Origin: Thermoguttaceae bacterium
GTDB taxonomy: Bacteria > Planctomycetota > Planctomycetia > Pirellulales > Thermoguttaceae
DNA length: 64,000 nucleotides
Reading direction: 5' to 3'
Assembly (NCBI GenBank): GCA_017441605.1
Contig: JAFRXD010000026.1
Location: forward strand, 16,601 to 80,600
The notes under the pieces: model-generated
The model's database searches: none
What the model was told of the DNA's origin: nothing
Seen by the model: the letters and a program-made list of their open reading frames with translations, nothing else
Shown: positions 34,987 through 49,900 of the stretch, piece by piece
Layout: every line of letters begins with the position of its first letter
Position numbering within the stretch: the first letter of the stretch is position 1
Made by a program: the position numbers and the translations under genes

Positions 34987-37900
34987 TTATGTATTCTTAT
35001 GGGAAGGACGGGGCGCCAAGCGGATCTCTCGCGCCGGCCGCGTCTCTTCTTATTCAATCCAAGGGTGAAATCCCTCGCGCCGCGGCGATAAAGGCGATTC
35101 GCCATTGCCGGAGGAACGGCGGGGCGACGCGAGGAAAGTACGAAACGCGATCACGCGGTCTTGACGACCTTGGCGAGAACGTCGCTTTCGCGCAGAATCT
35201 TATAAGTAACGCCGTCGACCTCGACGTCGGAACCGGAGTACTTGCCGTAAATCACCTCGTCGCCGACCGCGACGCTCATCTCGGCGATCTTGCCGTTGTC
35301 GAGTTGACGACCCGTTCCCGCCGCGATAACGACCCCGCGTTGCGGTTTCTCTTTCGCGCTATCGGGAAGGAAGATTCCTCCGGCGGTCTTTTCTTCGGCT
35401 TCCAAAGGCTCGACGACAATGCGGTCTTCCAACGGCTTCAGATTCAAGGATTTCTTAGCGGACATTTCAACGACCTTTCCGTATATCGATTATATTCGTA
35501 AATAATTTTCGTTATGGATTTTGCGGCGAGCGGCAACCGAAGCCCCGCTCGCTCGTTCAAGATTCGGCGCGGGACTAGAAACCGCCCATGCCGCCGGGCA
35601 TTCCGCCGCCCATCGCGTTCGGATCGGGCGCGGGAGCCTCTTCCTTCGGAATTTCCGTGAGGACGCAGGAGGTGGTGAGCAATAGCGCCGCGACGCTCGC
35701 GGCGTTTTGAACGGCGACGCGAACGACCTTGGCGGGGTCGATCACGCCCGCTTCCACGAGGTCGCAGTAGGCGTCTTTATCGGCGTCGTAACCGTCGTTG
35801 GCGCCCTTCATTTGGCGAACGCGATTGACGACGACCGCGCCTTCGATACCGGCGTTCTTGGCGATTTCCTTAATCGGGGCCTCGAGCGCGCGCTTAACGA
35901 TGGCGACGCCGTAGTTTTCGTCTTCGAGCGGGCATTTGACGGAGTCGAGCGCGGACGCGGCGCGCAGCAGCATAACGCCGCCGCCGGGAACGACGCCCTC
36001 GTCGAGCGCGGCCTTGGTCGCGGCCTGGGCGTCTTCGTACAGGTACTTGCGCTCTTTGAGCTCCGATTCGGTCGCGGCGCCGACGTTGATGCGAGCCACT
36101 CCGCCCGCCAATTTCGCCAAGCGCTCTTGCAACTTCTCTTTGTCGTAGGAGCTCGTCGTCTTCTCGATCTCCGCGCGGATTTGTTGCGCGCGCGCGTCGA
36201 TGTCCTCTTTCTTGCCGGCGCCACCGACGATCGTGGTGGAGTCGCCGGTTACGACGATCTTCTTCGCCTTGCCGAGGTCGGAGAGTTGAACCGCGTCGAG
36301 CTGAACGCCGAGGTCTTTGTAGACCGCGGTCGCGCCGGTCAAAACGGCGATGTCGCCGAGCATCGCCTTGCGGCGGTCGCCGTAGCCCGGAGCCTTGACC
36401 GCGCAAACTTGCAGCATGCCGCGCAGCTTATTGACGACCAAAGTGGCGAGCGCCTCGCCCTCGACGTCTTCGGCGACGATGAAGAGCGGCTTGCTTTGCT
36501 TCAGGATTTGCTCGAGCAACGGAACGAGCGATTTCGCGTTGGAGATCTTGTCCTCGAAGACCAAGACGAGCGGATCGTCGAATTCGACCTTTTGGTCGTC
36601 GACGTTGGTGACGAAGTGCGGAGAAAGGAAACCGCGATCGAATTGCATGCCCTCGACGACGTCGACGTAGGTCTCGAATTGCTTGCCTTCCTCGACGGTG
36701 ATCACGCCGTTCTTGCCGACCTTAACGAAGGCGTCGGCCAAGATCTTGCCGATGGCGGGGTCGTTGTTGCCGGCGATGGTCGCGACTTGCTCGATTTCTT
36801 TACGGCTCTTGTCGCTGACGGGGGTGGCTTTCTTGTCGATGAATTCGCCGACGGCGGCGGCGGCTTTTTGGACGCCGCGAGAGAGCGCCATCGGATCCGC
36901 TCCGGCCGCGACCATTTTAAGACCTTCGAGGTAAATCGCTTCGGCCAAGACGGTGGCGGTGGTGGTCCCGTCGCCCGCCGTTTGGTTCGTCTTCGACGCG
37001 GCTTGCTTTACCAACTGGGCGCCAAGATTCTCCTCGGGATCTTCCAAGGAGATATCCTCGGCGACGGTAACGCCGTCTTTCGTAACCTTCGGAGCGCCCC
37101 AACCCTTGTCCAAAACGACGTTTCGACCGCGAGGACCCAAAGTGCTTTTTACGGCGCGAGCCAACTTCACGACGCCTTGAGCGATCGGATTGCGCGCGGC
37201 GTCATCGAACGACATTTTCTTTGCCACAGCGGAATACTCCTTTATATATACGCGAATGTGAGTTTAAATTTCAATCGTAGCGCCGAGAATCCGACGTCCG
37301 AGCGCGACCGAGGGACGCGAGCCTTCGACGCGCTCGATTAAAAATTATGCAAAACGAGCGCCAAATCAACAATTTCTTTTTTTCCGCCCGCGCCGTCGGT
37401 CGCGCTTTGTTCCCTAGACGCGCGAAATCGGGTCTCTCGTTAATAGAAAAGCGAGAAAACGAGCTCCGCGCTCCTTCGGCGTCAAATTGGCAGGCGAATT
37501 CTTCGAGCGTCTAGAGCGTTTGAACGGCGCTAACGAAAACCCCGCGAGAAGCGACCTCGGGACCGGCGCGCAGACGATCGGCGGCGGCGCGAGCGCTCGG
37601 CTCGTCGGAATAGAGCCCGAAAAACGTCGTCCCGCTCCCGCTCATGAGGATCGCGAGCGGCTCGGTTTCGCGCAAGAGCTCCTTGGTCGAATCGAAACCG
37701 TCCCAAATGGCGCGAGCCGACTCCTCCAGACGATTGAAAAGCGCGCGCGCGACGATCTCGGGGGCGCGACCGGGAGTTTCGCTCGCGAGCGCGAGTTCGC
37801 GAACGAAATCGGAGGCGCGGCGGTCGGGAGCGCGGCGCGTCTCCTCGGAGCGAGCGTAAACGGCGGCGGTCGAAAGTCCTTCGCTCGGCTTCAAAAGAAC

Positions 37901-40900
37901 GAGCGACAACGAGGGCGCGACCAGCGGCTCGACGATCTCGCCTCTTCCTCGACCCCGCGAGGCGCTCGGTTCGAGAAAGAGCGCGACGTCGCTCCCGACG
38001 CGCCCCGCGATTTTTTGGAGGGTCGCCTTCGGAGTTCGCTCGGGGGCGAGCCGGTCGAGCGCGAGCAGGCACGCGGCGGCGTCGCTCGAGCCGCCGCCGA
38101 GTCCGGCGCGAGTCGGAATTCGCTTGGTCAGGCGGCACTTGACCCCGAACGGCGGGAAGTCGGGGTCGGTTCCCTTCTCTTCCCAAAACGCGCGAAACGC
38201 CTTCGCGACGAGATTCGTTTGATCCGTCGGGACGTCGGAGTCGTCCCCCGCGATTTCGTCGAGGCTCTCGATCGCGATTCCCGGGGTTTCGGTTCGCTCG
38301 AATTCGAGTTCGTCGAAGAGAGAAATCGGCGCGACGACCGTTTCGATCTCGCGGTACCCGTCGGGGCGTTTCCCAAGAATCTCGAAAAACAAATTGACCT
38401 TCGCCGGAGCCAAGACGCGGAAACCGGCGCGGTTTTCAAGAGGTTCGATTTTCATTTGGAATCGGCTCGCGCTCGGGGTTCCTTGCGAACGAGTCGGTAA
38501 AACGCGTAGGCGCCGACGCAGCCTTCGACGAGGAGCGCCGCGACCGTCGCGACAAAGAGCGAAACGAGTCCGAACGCCTTTAATATGATAAAGAATAACA
38601 TCGTCTCTTCCAAACGACGCGAGGCGCGTTCAAAACAAGGGGATTTCCCCGGCGATTATCTTCCGGACAATTTCGAGATTGTTCGGTAAAAAATCGGGGT
38701 CTTTTTCTAAGGAAACGAGAGTTCGCCAGCGCCAACTCTCGACTTCTTCCGGCGGGAAAACGATTCTCAAGGCGTTCGGGTCGCGCTCGAGCGACTCGGC
38801 GGAGAACCAGAACAAGGGCGCGCCGCCGGGAGTCGCGTTCCGAGCGAGAAAACGACGAACGCGAATTTCCAGCCCGGTTTCCTCGCGGAACTCCCGCCGA
38901 ATCGCCTCCTCGGGAGTCTCGCCCGGCTCGATTCCCCCTCCGGGAAAGCAGAGCGCCAAGGGCGCCGCGACAAAACGAGAACGGCGAATCGCGAGGACTT
39001 CGAGCCGGTCGAAATCGAGCGCCTCGCGCGCGTCCGCCGAAAAGGGAGGGCGCGGCATAATGGCGACGGCGCCGGGGCGCGGAGCGCTCGCGCCAAGGGA
39101 AGGCGTCGCGCTACCCATCGTTTCCTCGCGAAATTAGAATTCGACGAGTCAAAATCGCGAGCGAGAGCCCCGTCGATATTCCCAAAACGTTCTGTATCAT
39201 ATCGCGAACCTCGCAATACCTTCCGGTATAGCGCTGGAGGAATTCCGAACCGATTCCCCAGAGAACGAGAAGCGCGAACAGGCGCCAATTCGAGAGCCGA
39301 CCGCGAGCCAAACCCGCGAGCGCCCCGAGCAGGGCGAACGCCGCGAAGTGGATCCAACTCGGAATCCAGCGAATCGGCGGGGGCGCGGGGGGCTTGGGAT
39401 GCAAGAGCATGTACGCCATGTAGACGAAATAGACCCAAGCGACGACGGCGATCCAGCGGCGCGCTCGCTCGTAGGTTTCCGGTTTCATCGTTCCTCCTCG
39501 GTCGTGTCCCGCGAAGGAGTTTCGCGGATCGTTCAAACGATCTTATTGTACCGCAACCGAGGCGAGTCGACAGGCGCCCGACAATTTTTTTAAATCGATC
39601 TGGAGCGGAACCGGGTTAAACGCTATGCTAAAGAGGGCGTCGCGTTGCCTCGAAGGTCGAGCGCGAGGCGGCGTCCGCGAACCGCGAAATGGAATTCGAG
39701 CGATGCAAGGAACGTTCTTTAACTGCCTTCTCTCCGCCGTTGTCGGAGCCGCGTCGGCGGCGGGCACGGTTTGGTATTTGTCCGCGAATTCGACCGCGCC
39801 GACCGGGGCGCAGTCGAGCGCGGACGCTTCGAGCGCGCGGAATCTTCGGCTCGAATCGCTCGAGGTCGGAGACTTAATTATCGAGGGGAAAGCGATCTTG
39901 GTCGATCCGGAAACGAAAACCGCGACGATCGAGCTTTCCGACGGGTCGATCGTCGCGCAGCGCGGGGTCTACGCCGAGAAGATGGGGGCCTTTCGCGTGC
40001 TAGGGCAAAAATTGCAGACGACGCCCGACAATCCCCTCGATTTGAACAGCCCCGTCTTTGGAGAAATCGCGATCAACGAGGACGGAGGCGCCTATCTGGC
40101 CCTGCTGAGCCCCCGCGAGAGTCACTCGGTAACGATCGGGTTCGACAAAAACGAAAAGGGCTGCGTTCTCTCGAAAAACAACGACGACAAATCGATGGTC
40201 GCCCAAGCGATTTTCCTTCGTCCCTCCGCCTCCGACGCCGAAACTCCGGCGACCGCCGCCGCGGAGCCCGAGCCCCAACCGGCCCCGACGGCCGAGTCCG
40301 CGCCGGTCGAGGAGTCGGTCGCCGATACCGCGAGCGAAACGATTCGCGAATAAAGCGCTTTTCCAAGCGATGAAAAGGTTCCGCAACGCGCCGCGCTCTC
40401 GCGCGATTCTCCAAACGCTTCTCGCGCTCGCGACCCTCGTCGCGCTCGCGAGTCTCGGGAGAGACGCGTCTTTTGGCGCGGAAACGTCTCCCCAATTCCC
40501 GGGTTGCAGTCTTCTATCGAACGAGCTTCGAGACGCCCTCTCGCTCGAACTTTCTCTCGAACCGGATTATTCTTCCAACTCGTCGCCGACGATCGACTTA
40601 GATCCGATCTATCGCGGGGCGAATCTCTCGGCGCTCGTCGTGGCGCCTTATCGAGGGCGGTTCGTCGGGAACGGGTTCGGCGCCTGGGCGACGCAAGAGG
40701 GTCAAGGAAACTCGCCGGACGTCGGCGGATTCGACGTCGGCTCTTACGGCGGATCGCTCGGGCAGGATTGGCGCTTGACCGATTATCTGATATGGGGTTA
40801 CGGCGTCCAGGGCGCCCGAACCAAACTTGACGCGAAGCATAGCGGCTCCTACGACGAATCGCTCAATACGGTCGCGGGATTCGCGCGCATGAGCGTCTTC

Positions 40901-43900
40901 GACGCGCTTTGGCGAGTCGATTTGGCGTACGGGATCGGGCGATCCTACGCGCGACAAACGCAAATAGCGACCGGATTAATCGACAAATATCGCTCGACCG
41001 AGTGGTTTTTCGAGTCGGAATTCGGCGCCAAATTCGACAAAGGCTACACCCGAATCGAGCCGCGCCTAAATTTCCGAGCGCTCAGTCTCGTGGAGCCGGG
41101 AGCCGCCGAATTGTTCCTGACGGATCGCGAGTTCGTCAAGGACTTTTCCGGAACCTCGTATCAAACGAAAATTGGAAGTCGGTTCAGTTGGGAAATCGAC
41201 GTTCTCCTCGGAATAGCGAAACCATATCTCGACGTCGATTGGATCCACGAATTTGGGAACCGCTCAATCTATACGATCGGAGACGACGCCGCGGTTCCGA
41301 TCGCCTATCGCCAAGGCTCGCATAAGATGGGGCGCGATAGAATCGACGTCGGCGCCGGGGTCGACTTCGCGCTGAGAGATCAATTCGACGTCTACTTGAA
41401 GTACGACGTCAAACTCGCGAAAGAATACTCGGGGCATTTTTTCTTCGCGGGATTCAATAAGAAATATTAAAAAGCGCCGGGCGCGCGTTGCTTTTATTCC
41501 GCGAACCGTCTATAATAGAGGCAAATAGTCCGGCGCTCGCGCCGTTTTTCGCATCGATCGGAGGACACAATGACCCAAATGAATCGTCGTTCTTTTATTA
41601 AGCGCGCCGCCCTGTCCGCGGCCGGTTTGTCGCTCGTTTCCGCGTTTCCGGTTCCCGGTTACGCGCGCCGCTTGAACATTAACGAAAAGCTGAATCTAGC
41701 GCACGTCGGGCTCGGCGGCATGCAAGGCGACTTCCATCGCAGTTCTTGCGCGTCGGAAAACCGAGTCGCCATTTGCGACGTCGACAAGACCAATCTCGAC
41801 AAGTACGGTCCCGATATGCCCGACGCCAAGCGATACGTCGATTTCCGCGAAATGTACGCCGAGATGGGCGATAAGATCGACGCGGTCGTGATCACAACCC
41901 CCGACCACACCCACGCGATCGCGGCCGTCGAGGCGATGAAACTCGGGATCGCCCCCTACGTCGAAAAGCCCCTCGCGCACGACGTTTATCAAATCCGAAC
42001 GATGAAGAAGTGGGCGAAAGACAAGAAGCTCGCCTCGCAAATGGGCACCCAAATCCACGCCGGGGACAACTATCGCCGCGTCGTCGAGTTGGTTCGCGCC
42101 GGAGCGATCGGGGAAATCTCTCGCGTCGACGTCTGGTGCTCCACCGTCTGGGGCGGCAAGCCGCGCACGAACGACGACGTCGAAATTCCCGCCTCCCTGA
42201 ACTGGGATCTCTGGCTCGGACCCGCCCATGAGCGACCCTATCAACCCTGCTACTTCGGCGGAAACTGGCGCTCCTTCTGGGAATTCGGAAACGGCGGCAT
42301 GGGCGATATGGGCTGCCACTTTATGGATCTGCCGTTCTGGGCGCTCGATCTTCAGTACCCGAAGACGATCGACACCACCGCGCCGAAACCGGCGGACGAG
42401 GACTTCGCGGGGCGAGAGCTTCACGTCGAATACGTCTTCCCGGGCGTCAAGGGAACGACCAAAGAGTTGGCGGTCTCGTGGAGCGACGGCGACGCGCGTC
42501 CGGAATCGGTCAAAAAATACGGCGTCGGCGAATCGAACGGCGTTCTGTTCATCGGCGAAGAGGGCGCGCTGTACTCAAACTACACCTCCCACCGACTTAT
42601 CTTCAACGATAAGAACAAGACCTACGAAGCCCCCGCGCAATCGATCCCGAGCTCCGTCGGCCATCACCGCGAATGGCTCAACGCCGTCAAAGAGGGCAAG
42701 ACCGACACGACTTGCGACTTCTCCTACTCCGGTCGCGTCGCCGAGACGATTCTGCTCGGACCCGTCTCCTATCGTTGCGGTCAAAAGCTCGAATACGACG
42801 CCGAAAACGCGAAGGTCGTCAACTGCGACGCCGCCGCGAAATTGCTCAAGCAAGAAGTCCGCGAGGGCTGGGAAGTCTGAGCTTTCGGTTTGAACGATCG
42901 TTAAATTAAAACGACGCGCCACCGTCTCGAGTTCGCTCGAAACGGCGGCGTTTCTTCGTTTTGGCGCGAGACGGGGATCAGAGCGGGATCACTTTAATCG
43001 AAGGATCGAGCCGATCTTGGAGAACCGTCTCGACGAGAAGCTCCAGGGTTTGCGAGGCGCTGTCGCAACTCTCGCACGAGCCGACGAGCTGGACGTAGAC
43101 CAAATTGTCTTTAATATCGACGATCTCCAAATCTCCGCCGTCGCGTCTCAGGACGGGGCGAATCTCGTCGTCGATCGTCTTTTCAATCATCTTGGTCTTC
43201 TGGTACGGCGAGGCGTTGGAGAATTCCTCGCGCGAGACGCCGGGCGCCGCGACGGGGGTCAACGCGCGGTTCTGAACGATCGTCCCGTCTTTCGCGGTCG
43301 AGACGGTCGCCAAAGGGACGAACCCGGACGACGGAGCGGCGGGCTTCGGTTCGGGCTTGGGCGCGATCGGAGCTTCCGGAGCCGGGGAGGAACAGGTCGG
43401 ACGTCCCTCCTCCATATCGTTTTGGACCTCGTTGATAATGTCTTGGATCTCGCCGCGACAGGTTCCGCAAGCGCCCCCCGCTTTCAGCGCCCCAGTTACC
43501 TCGTCGACCGTCTTCAAATTCAATTCCCGGATCTTGCGGCGCAAGTAAGGCTCGGTGATACCAAAGCATTTGCAAACGAGCCGACCCTCGTTTTCATCGG
43601 ACGAAAGCCGCTTAATTCCGAGCGCGTCCATATCGACGCCCCGCTTCGACGCCCAGTCGAACACCGCCGCCTCGAGCGCCTCCGCCCCCATTACGGAGCA
43701 GTGAATCTTCTGGGTCGGGAGCCCTTCGAGGTACTCGACAATGTCTTGATTCGTAACTTTCAGCGCCTCGATCGGAGTCAGCCCTCGCTCTTCGATAATG
43801 CGACAGAGCGCCTCGGACGCCGCGATCGCCGACGTGCAGCCAAACGTGAGGAACTTCGCCTCGACGATGCGATCTTTCAGCGGGTCGACGGGGTCGCGCT

Positions 43901-46900
43901 CGACGCGAAAGGAGAATTTCAAGGCGTCGCCGCAAGCGACCGAACCGTGCTCGCCAACTCCGTCGGCGCTCGGCAATTCGCCCACGTGCGTTCCGGTCTT
44001 GCCCTGAACCGCGTCCATAAACAGTTGTTTGGTTTTTTCGCTATATTGCCATCCCATCGCGGGCTCCCTTCGTAAAACGAGTTTCCTCGGTCGCCGCGCC
44101 GAATCGCGAAATCGCGCTCGCCGAATCGGCGCGGTTCCGACAACATATGCAAAAAAAGCGCCAAATTTACCGGGCGTCCGGAAAAACCTCGCGTCGCGCG
44201 ACCAAATGATGAAATATTGCCGCAAAAAAATAAAACGCTACAAATCCGTTCTTTGTTCGGTTATAATACGCATTGGCGCGTTTTTGGCAAAACGGCGCTT
44301 CGCGAGTGGGACGTCTTTGTTCTCGATCGATTTCATTTGAGCGTCCGCGCGCGCTTCGTTTTCGTTCAACTAGGACTCGTTCTTAAAGGGGCGATCGCAA
44401 CGCTTTTACCCTTGTTGAACTCTTGGTCGTTATCGCGATCATCGGCATTTTGATCGGGCTTCTGCTTCCGGCGGTTCAAGCGGCTCGCGAGGCGGCTCGC
44501 AGAATGCAGTGCACCAACAATATGAAGCAAGTCGGGCTTGCGTTGCAAAACTATCACGACGTTTGCAACAGTCTCCCGACGATGGCTCCCTTCTCCGCCC
44601 AAGGTTGGTCGGTTTACGCGCCGTTTAGCGTTACGATCTCCATTTTGCCCTATATGGAGCAGCAATCTCGCTACGACATAATTATGGATCTTGATCGCAA
44701 GCAACACGACGGAGTGGTCAGCCTTTGGAACGGAGGATTCTTCGCCGACCCTATCTACCAAGTTAAAAATCGTCTAACAACGGTTATTTGTCCGTCCGAT
44801 CGGATGGGATCCATCGCGTCGATCCACGCCGACAACGCGCGCGTCTGCGTCGTCTATTCCCTTGGCGACGGAACCAGTAAGCTGGACGCCCCTTACACTC
44901 ATCCAAACTATGTGAACGTCTCGACGAAAAAGTGCCATATGCGAGGGCTCTTCCACCAAGAAAGCTGGAAACCAATGTCCACTTGCACCGACGGCACCTC
45001 CAATACCGCCGCTATCAGCGAAACCGCCAGCGCCCCGGACGGGTACCCCAACTATTCGAAAGCGGTTAAGGGCGGTTCTTGCGCCGTCGCGGGCTTTTAC
45101 ACCGACGACCTCGACTGCAATCCGAGCGTCTGCTTAAACAACGCGATCGATCCGAACGATATTACGCAACTGCGATCCGGTTGCGATACCTGGCGCGGCA
45201 ACTTCTATCAAGACGGTCGTCCGTGGAACGGGTTCCACACCGTCATCCCTCCGAACGGACCTAGTTGTCAAGCGACGCTTAGCGGGTACTGGGGCGCGAT
45301 TTATCCTCCCAACAGCTATCATTCCGGCGGCGTCAACGTCGGCATGCTCGACGGCTCCGTTAAATTCGTTTCCGACACGATCGACTGCGGCGACCTAACC
45401 GCGAAGAGCACCGCTTGCACCGGCAAGAGTCCTTACGGAGTCTGGGGCGCGATGGGAACTCCGATGGGCGGCGAAACGACCAACGTTAACTAGATCGTTT
45501 CGCGGTCCTTGAAGTCTTTTGAAAACGATTGAGAAAAGGGCGCGCGGTTCCGCATTTTCTCGCGCGCTTTTTCTCGATCGTTCCGCTCTCCATTTCCTAA
45601 CCGAAGAGTTCGCAATGAAAAAAATACTCCTTATCTCGGTCTGCGCTTTTCTCGCGATCGCGTCCGTCGGTTGCGGAAAGAAAAAGCCGGACGGTATGCC
45701 CGATCTTCAACCGACGCTTCTGACCGTAACGCAAGGGGGCGCCCCGTTGAGCGGAGCGATGGTCAATCTGAAGTCGACCGACGCGTCCAACAAATGGACC
45801 TGCGGGGGAACGACCGATGAGAAAGGCGTCGCCGCGCTCGTAACCCACGGTCAGTACAAGGGGGTTCCGATCGGTAAGTACAAGGTTTCCGTCAACAAGA
45901 CGATCGGCGAGGGCGATCCTCCTCCGAGAACTCCGTTCAACGAAGAAACGGCTCGCGCTTGGAAGGAATACCACGACGCGGGAAAGACTTACGAGGAATT
46001 CTACGTCGTCGACCAAAAGTACGCCACCGTCGACGCGACTCCCCTGGAAATCGAAGTCGTTAAAGGGAAAAACAACTTGACCGCGGACGTCGGAGAAGCG
46101 GTCAAAATTCCAATTAAGCAAAGTAGCGGAGTCGTTCCGACCAATATTCCCGAGTAGTAAAAGCAAAAGACGCGTTCCAACAAGTTTCGACCGATCGAAC
46201 GCGCCGCCTTTTTAGAACCATGGACGCCGACGTTTTTCGCGTTGGCGTCTTTTTTATCGGCAAAAGCGGTTCGGGTCGTTTTCAAACTCGCGAATTGGGG
46301 TAGAATACCGGAAAAATCGCCGTCGGCGACGAAACGTTCGACGCTCGACGACGCGAGAACATCAACAGCGACCGACTCGATTATCGCGAGGAGAACAATG
46401 GCCGTACAATTCGACGTTATTAAGGAAATGTCTTGGCGAGGCGTCCTGAACCAAGTTACCGACGAGAAAATTGGCGAATTTCTTTTGGAAAAGCCGCGCT
46501 CGATCTACACGGGGTTCGATCCGACCGCCGACTCGCTGCACGTCGGGCACTTGGTCGCGATTATGAACTTGCGCCGCTTTCAAAAGGCGGGTCATCGTCC
46601 GATCGCGCTGGTCGGAGGGGCGACCGGAATGATCGGCGACCCGAGCGGCCGCAGCGACGAGCGCAATCTCCTTTCGATCGAGCAAATCCAGCGAAACGTC
46701 GAGGGCATTAAGAAGCAGCTCGAGCGCTTTATCGAATTCGACGACAAAGGCGAAAAAGCCCTGCTCGTCAACAACTACGACTGGACGAAAGACTTCACTT
46801 ATCTCGAATTCCTTCGCGACATTGGCAAACTCTTCTCCGTCAACGTCATGATGGCGAAAGACTCGGTCAAGAGCCGCTTGGCCTCGGAAAACGGCCTGAG

Positions 46901-49900
46901 CTACACCGAGTTCAGCTATATGCTCCTGCAATCGTACGACTTCGTTCACCTCCACCGCGCCTACGACTGCGAGGTCCAAGCGGGCGGGGGCGACCAATGG
47001 GGCAATATCACCGCGGGCGTCGACCTGGCGCGGCGTATGGACGGCGCTCAACTTTACGGGTTCACGAGCAAACTGCTCCTCAAGAGCGACGGGCAAAAGA
47101 TGGGCAAGTCCGCGTCCGGCGCGCTTTGGCTCGATCCGAACAGAACCAGCCCCTACCAGTTCTATCAGTACTGGGTCAATGTCGACGACGCCGACATTGA
47201 AAACGCGTTCCTCTTCTTCACCGAACTCGGACAAGAAGAAGCCCTCGCGCTCGTCGAAAAACACAAGGCAAACCTCGGAAGCCGCGTCCTCCAAAACCAA
47301 GTGGCGAAAGAGCTCACCAAACTCGCGCACGGGCAAGAGGGTTTGGACGCCGCCGAGCGCGCGACCGCCATCTTCTTCGGCGCCGAAATCGACAAGCTCT
47401 CCGACGCCGAGCTAAACTCCGTCTTCGCCGACGTCCCGAGCTTCGAAACCTCGCGCGAAAAGCTCGACCACCTCGAAATTAGCCTCGCCGACGCCTTGGT
47501 TCTCTCCGGGCTCGCCAAAACCAAGAGCGACGCGCGCCGCGCGATCAAGCAGGGCGGCGCCTACGTCAACAATCGCCGCGCGACCGACGAGAACATGAAG
47601 CTCGACTCGACCCATCTCGCCGGAGAAACGGTCGTCGTGCTGCGAAGCGGAAAGAAGCGCTACGCCCTGCTAAAATTCGTTTGACGACCGTTTAACGTTC
47701 CGACGAGGCGAGCCGACGCGCTTCTAAAGCGTCAGCTTCCACGGCTCGCGATAGGAGACCCCGAGAAGTTCGTTCGCCTCGGCGCAGTTCGTAAAGCGCT
47801 CGTTTTCCGCGTCCCACTCGAGTCGTTGGCGCGTCTTCAGCGAGATATTGGCGATATGGCTCATCGCCGTGCTGAGATGCGCCTCCTCGACGTCGGTGTT
47901 CGGAAGTTCGCGCGATCTCATGCAATCGATGAAATTCTGAGCGTGGAGCGCGGTCGCGTCGGCGTTCTGCTGCGCGTCCCCCTCCAACTGATAGACTTCT
48001 TCCTTCGCGCGCGGCTCTTTCGTCTGAAATTGCCCCGGCTTCTCCGGTTTGATTATATAGCGATTATCGTAAACGTAGCACGTGCCCATCGTTCCGCGAT
48101 ACTCGACGTACCCCAGCGCGCGATAGTTCTCGTCGGTCGCCATAATCGGGTTACCGTTGCTCTCGAAATGATTGAACGTAACGAGACGTCCGGACGCAAA
48201 TTCGAAGCAGACCGCGAGCGTGTCGGGGATCGTCCGGTCGTCGTCGACCGCGAATTTGCCTCCCATCGCGCAAACGGACGTTGGCGCTTTTTCGTTCAGA
48301 GCCCAGCGGATCAGGTCGAAGAAGTGCACGCCCTGGTTCGCGATTTGCGAGCAGTACTCGTCCCACCAGCGGAACTTATAAGGCGCGATATTCTCTTGGT
48401 ACGCCCGCTCCGGTCGCGGTCCGAGCCACAATTCCCAATCGAGCCCTTCGGGGGGCGTCGTCGGCTTCGCCTTTCCCATTCCGGCGGGGTACATATTGGA
48501 ACAATGCGCGGTTCTCGCGACCGTTACTTTGCCGATTTTATTTTCCAGCCCGGGATTGAACGCCGCTTGGTACAACGGGGCGCTGCGCCGATGAATCCCG
48601 ACCTGGACGACGCGCTCGTATTTTCGCGCCGCGCGAACCATCGTCCTCCCCTCGACGATCGAGGTCGCGAGCGGCTTTTCGCAGTAGACGTCCTTGCCCG
48701 CCTTGCACGCCTCGACCGTCTGATAAGCGTGCCAATGGTCCGGCGTGGCGAAGACGATCCCGTCGACGTCCTTTCGGTCGTAGAGTTTGCGGAAATCGGA
48801 CTCGCGCGATTCCGAACCGTCGCCGAACTGCTCCGCCGCGCGCGCGAGGGTATTGGCGTCGATATCGCAAAACGCGGCGATCTTGAGATCGGGAGATTTT
48901 TTAAACGCGGTAAGAAGCTGTCCGCCGCGATTCGCCAGTCCGACGAACGCCAAGCGCGCCTTGTCGTTCGCGCCCAAAATTTGCGCTTTCGACGTCGCGG
49001 TTTGCAACGCCGCCAAACCAAACCCGAGCGCCGCCGAGGTCTTAATGAAATTTCTTCGATCGGTCATTCTTTTCTCCTTTGAACAATCGTCGAGCGCCGA
49101 CGCGCCCCTCGACCGATAGTATAATCGGAAATCGAGTCGTTTGCAAGAAACGCGAGACCCGCGAAAAAGAAGGCGTTGAAAAAGAGGCGCGACGCGATAT
49201 AATCGAAGGAAGAAAAAACGAGTCGCCGACCCGCGTCGGTCGCCCCTTCGATTCCGGAGACGTCGAACCATGTCCGAACCCTTGCTCTTGCGCGCTCTTC
49301 GTCGCGAACCGGTCGAGCGCCCCCCGATTTGGCTTATGCGCCAAGCGGGGCGCTATATGGCGGAGTACCGCGCCGTTCGCGAGGGCGTCTCGTTTCTGGA
49401 GCTTTGCGAGCGCCCCAAACTTTGCGCCGACGTGATGAAGACGGCGGTCGATCGCATCGGGGTCGACGCCGCGATTATCTTTTCCGATCTTTTGCCGATC
49501 CTCCGCCCAATGGGATTCGACCTTTCGTTCGAGGTCGGGGACGGTCCCAAAATCTCCAATCCGTTTCGGGAAAAAGAGGATCTCGCGCGAGTTCGCGAAC
49601 TGAGCGACGTCTCCCCGCTTAGCTTCGTCTTCGAGACGGTCGCGGAGACGCGCCGAGCCGTCGACCCGCTCCCGGTAATCGGATTCGCCGGCGCCCCGTT
49701 CACGTTGGCCGGGTACGCGATCGAGGGCGGAACGAGTCGCAATTTTCTGCGAACGAAGAAGTTAATGTGGGAATCTCCGGACGTGTGGCGCGAGCTGCTC
49801 GGTCGCCTCGCGCGCTCCGCCGCGCGGTATCTCAACGCGCAAATCGCGTCCGGAGCCCGAGTCGTTCAGATTTTCGACAGTTGGGTCGGGCAACTTGGCG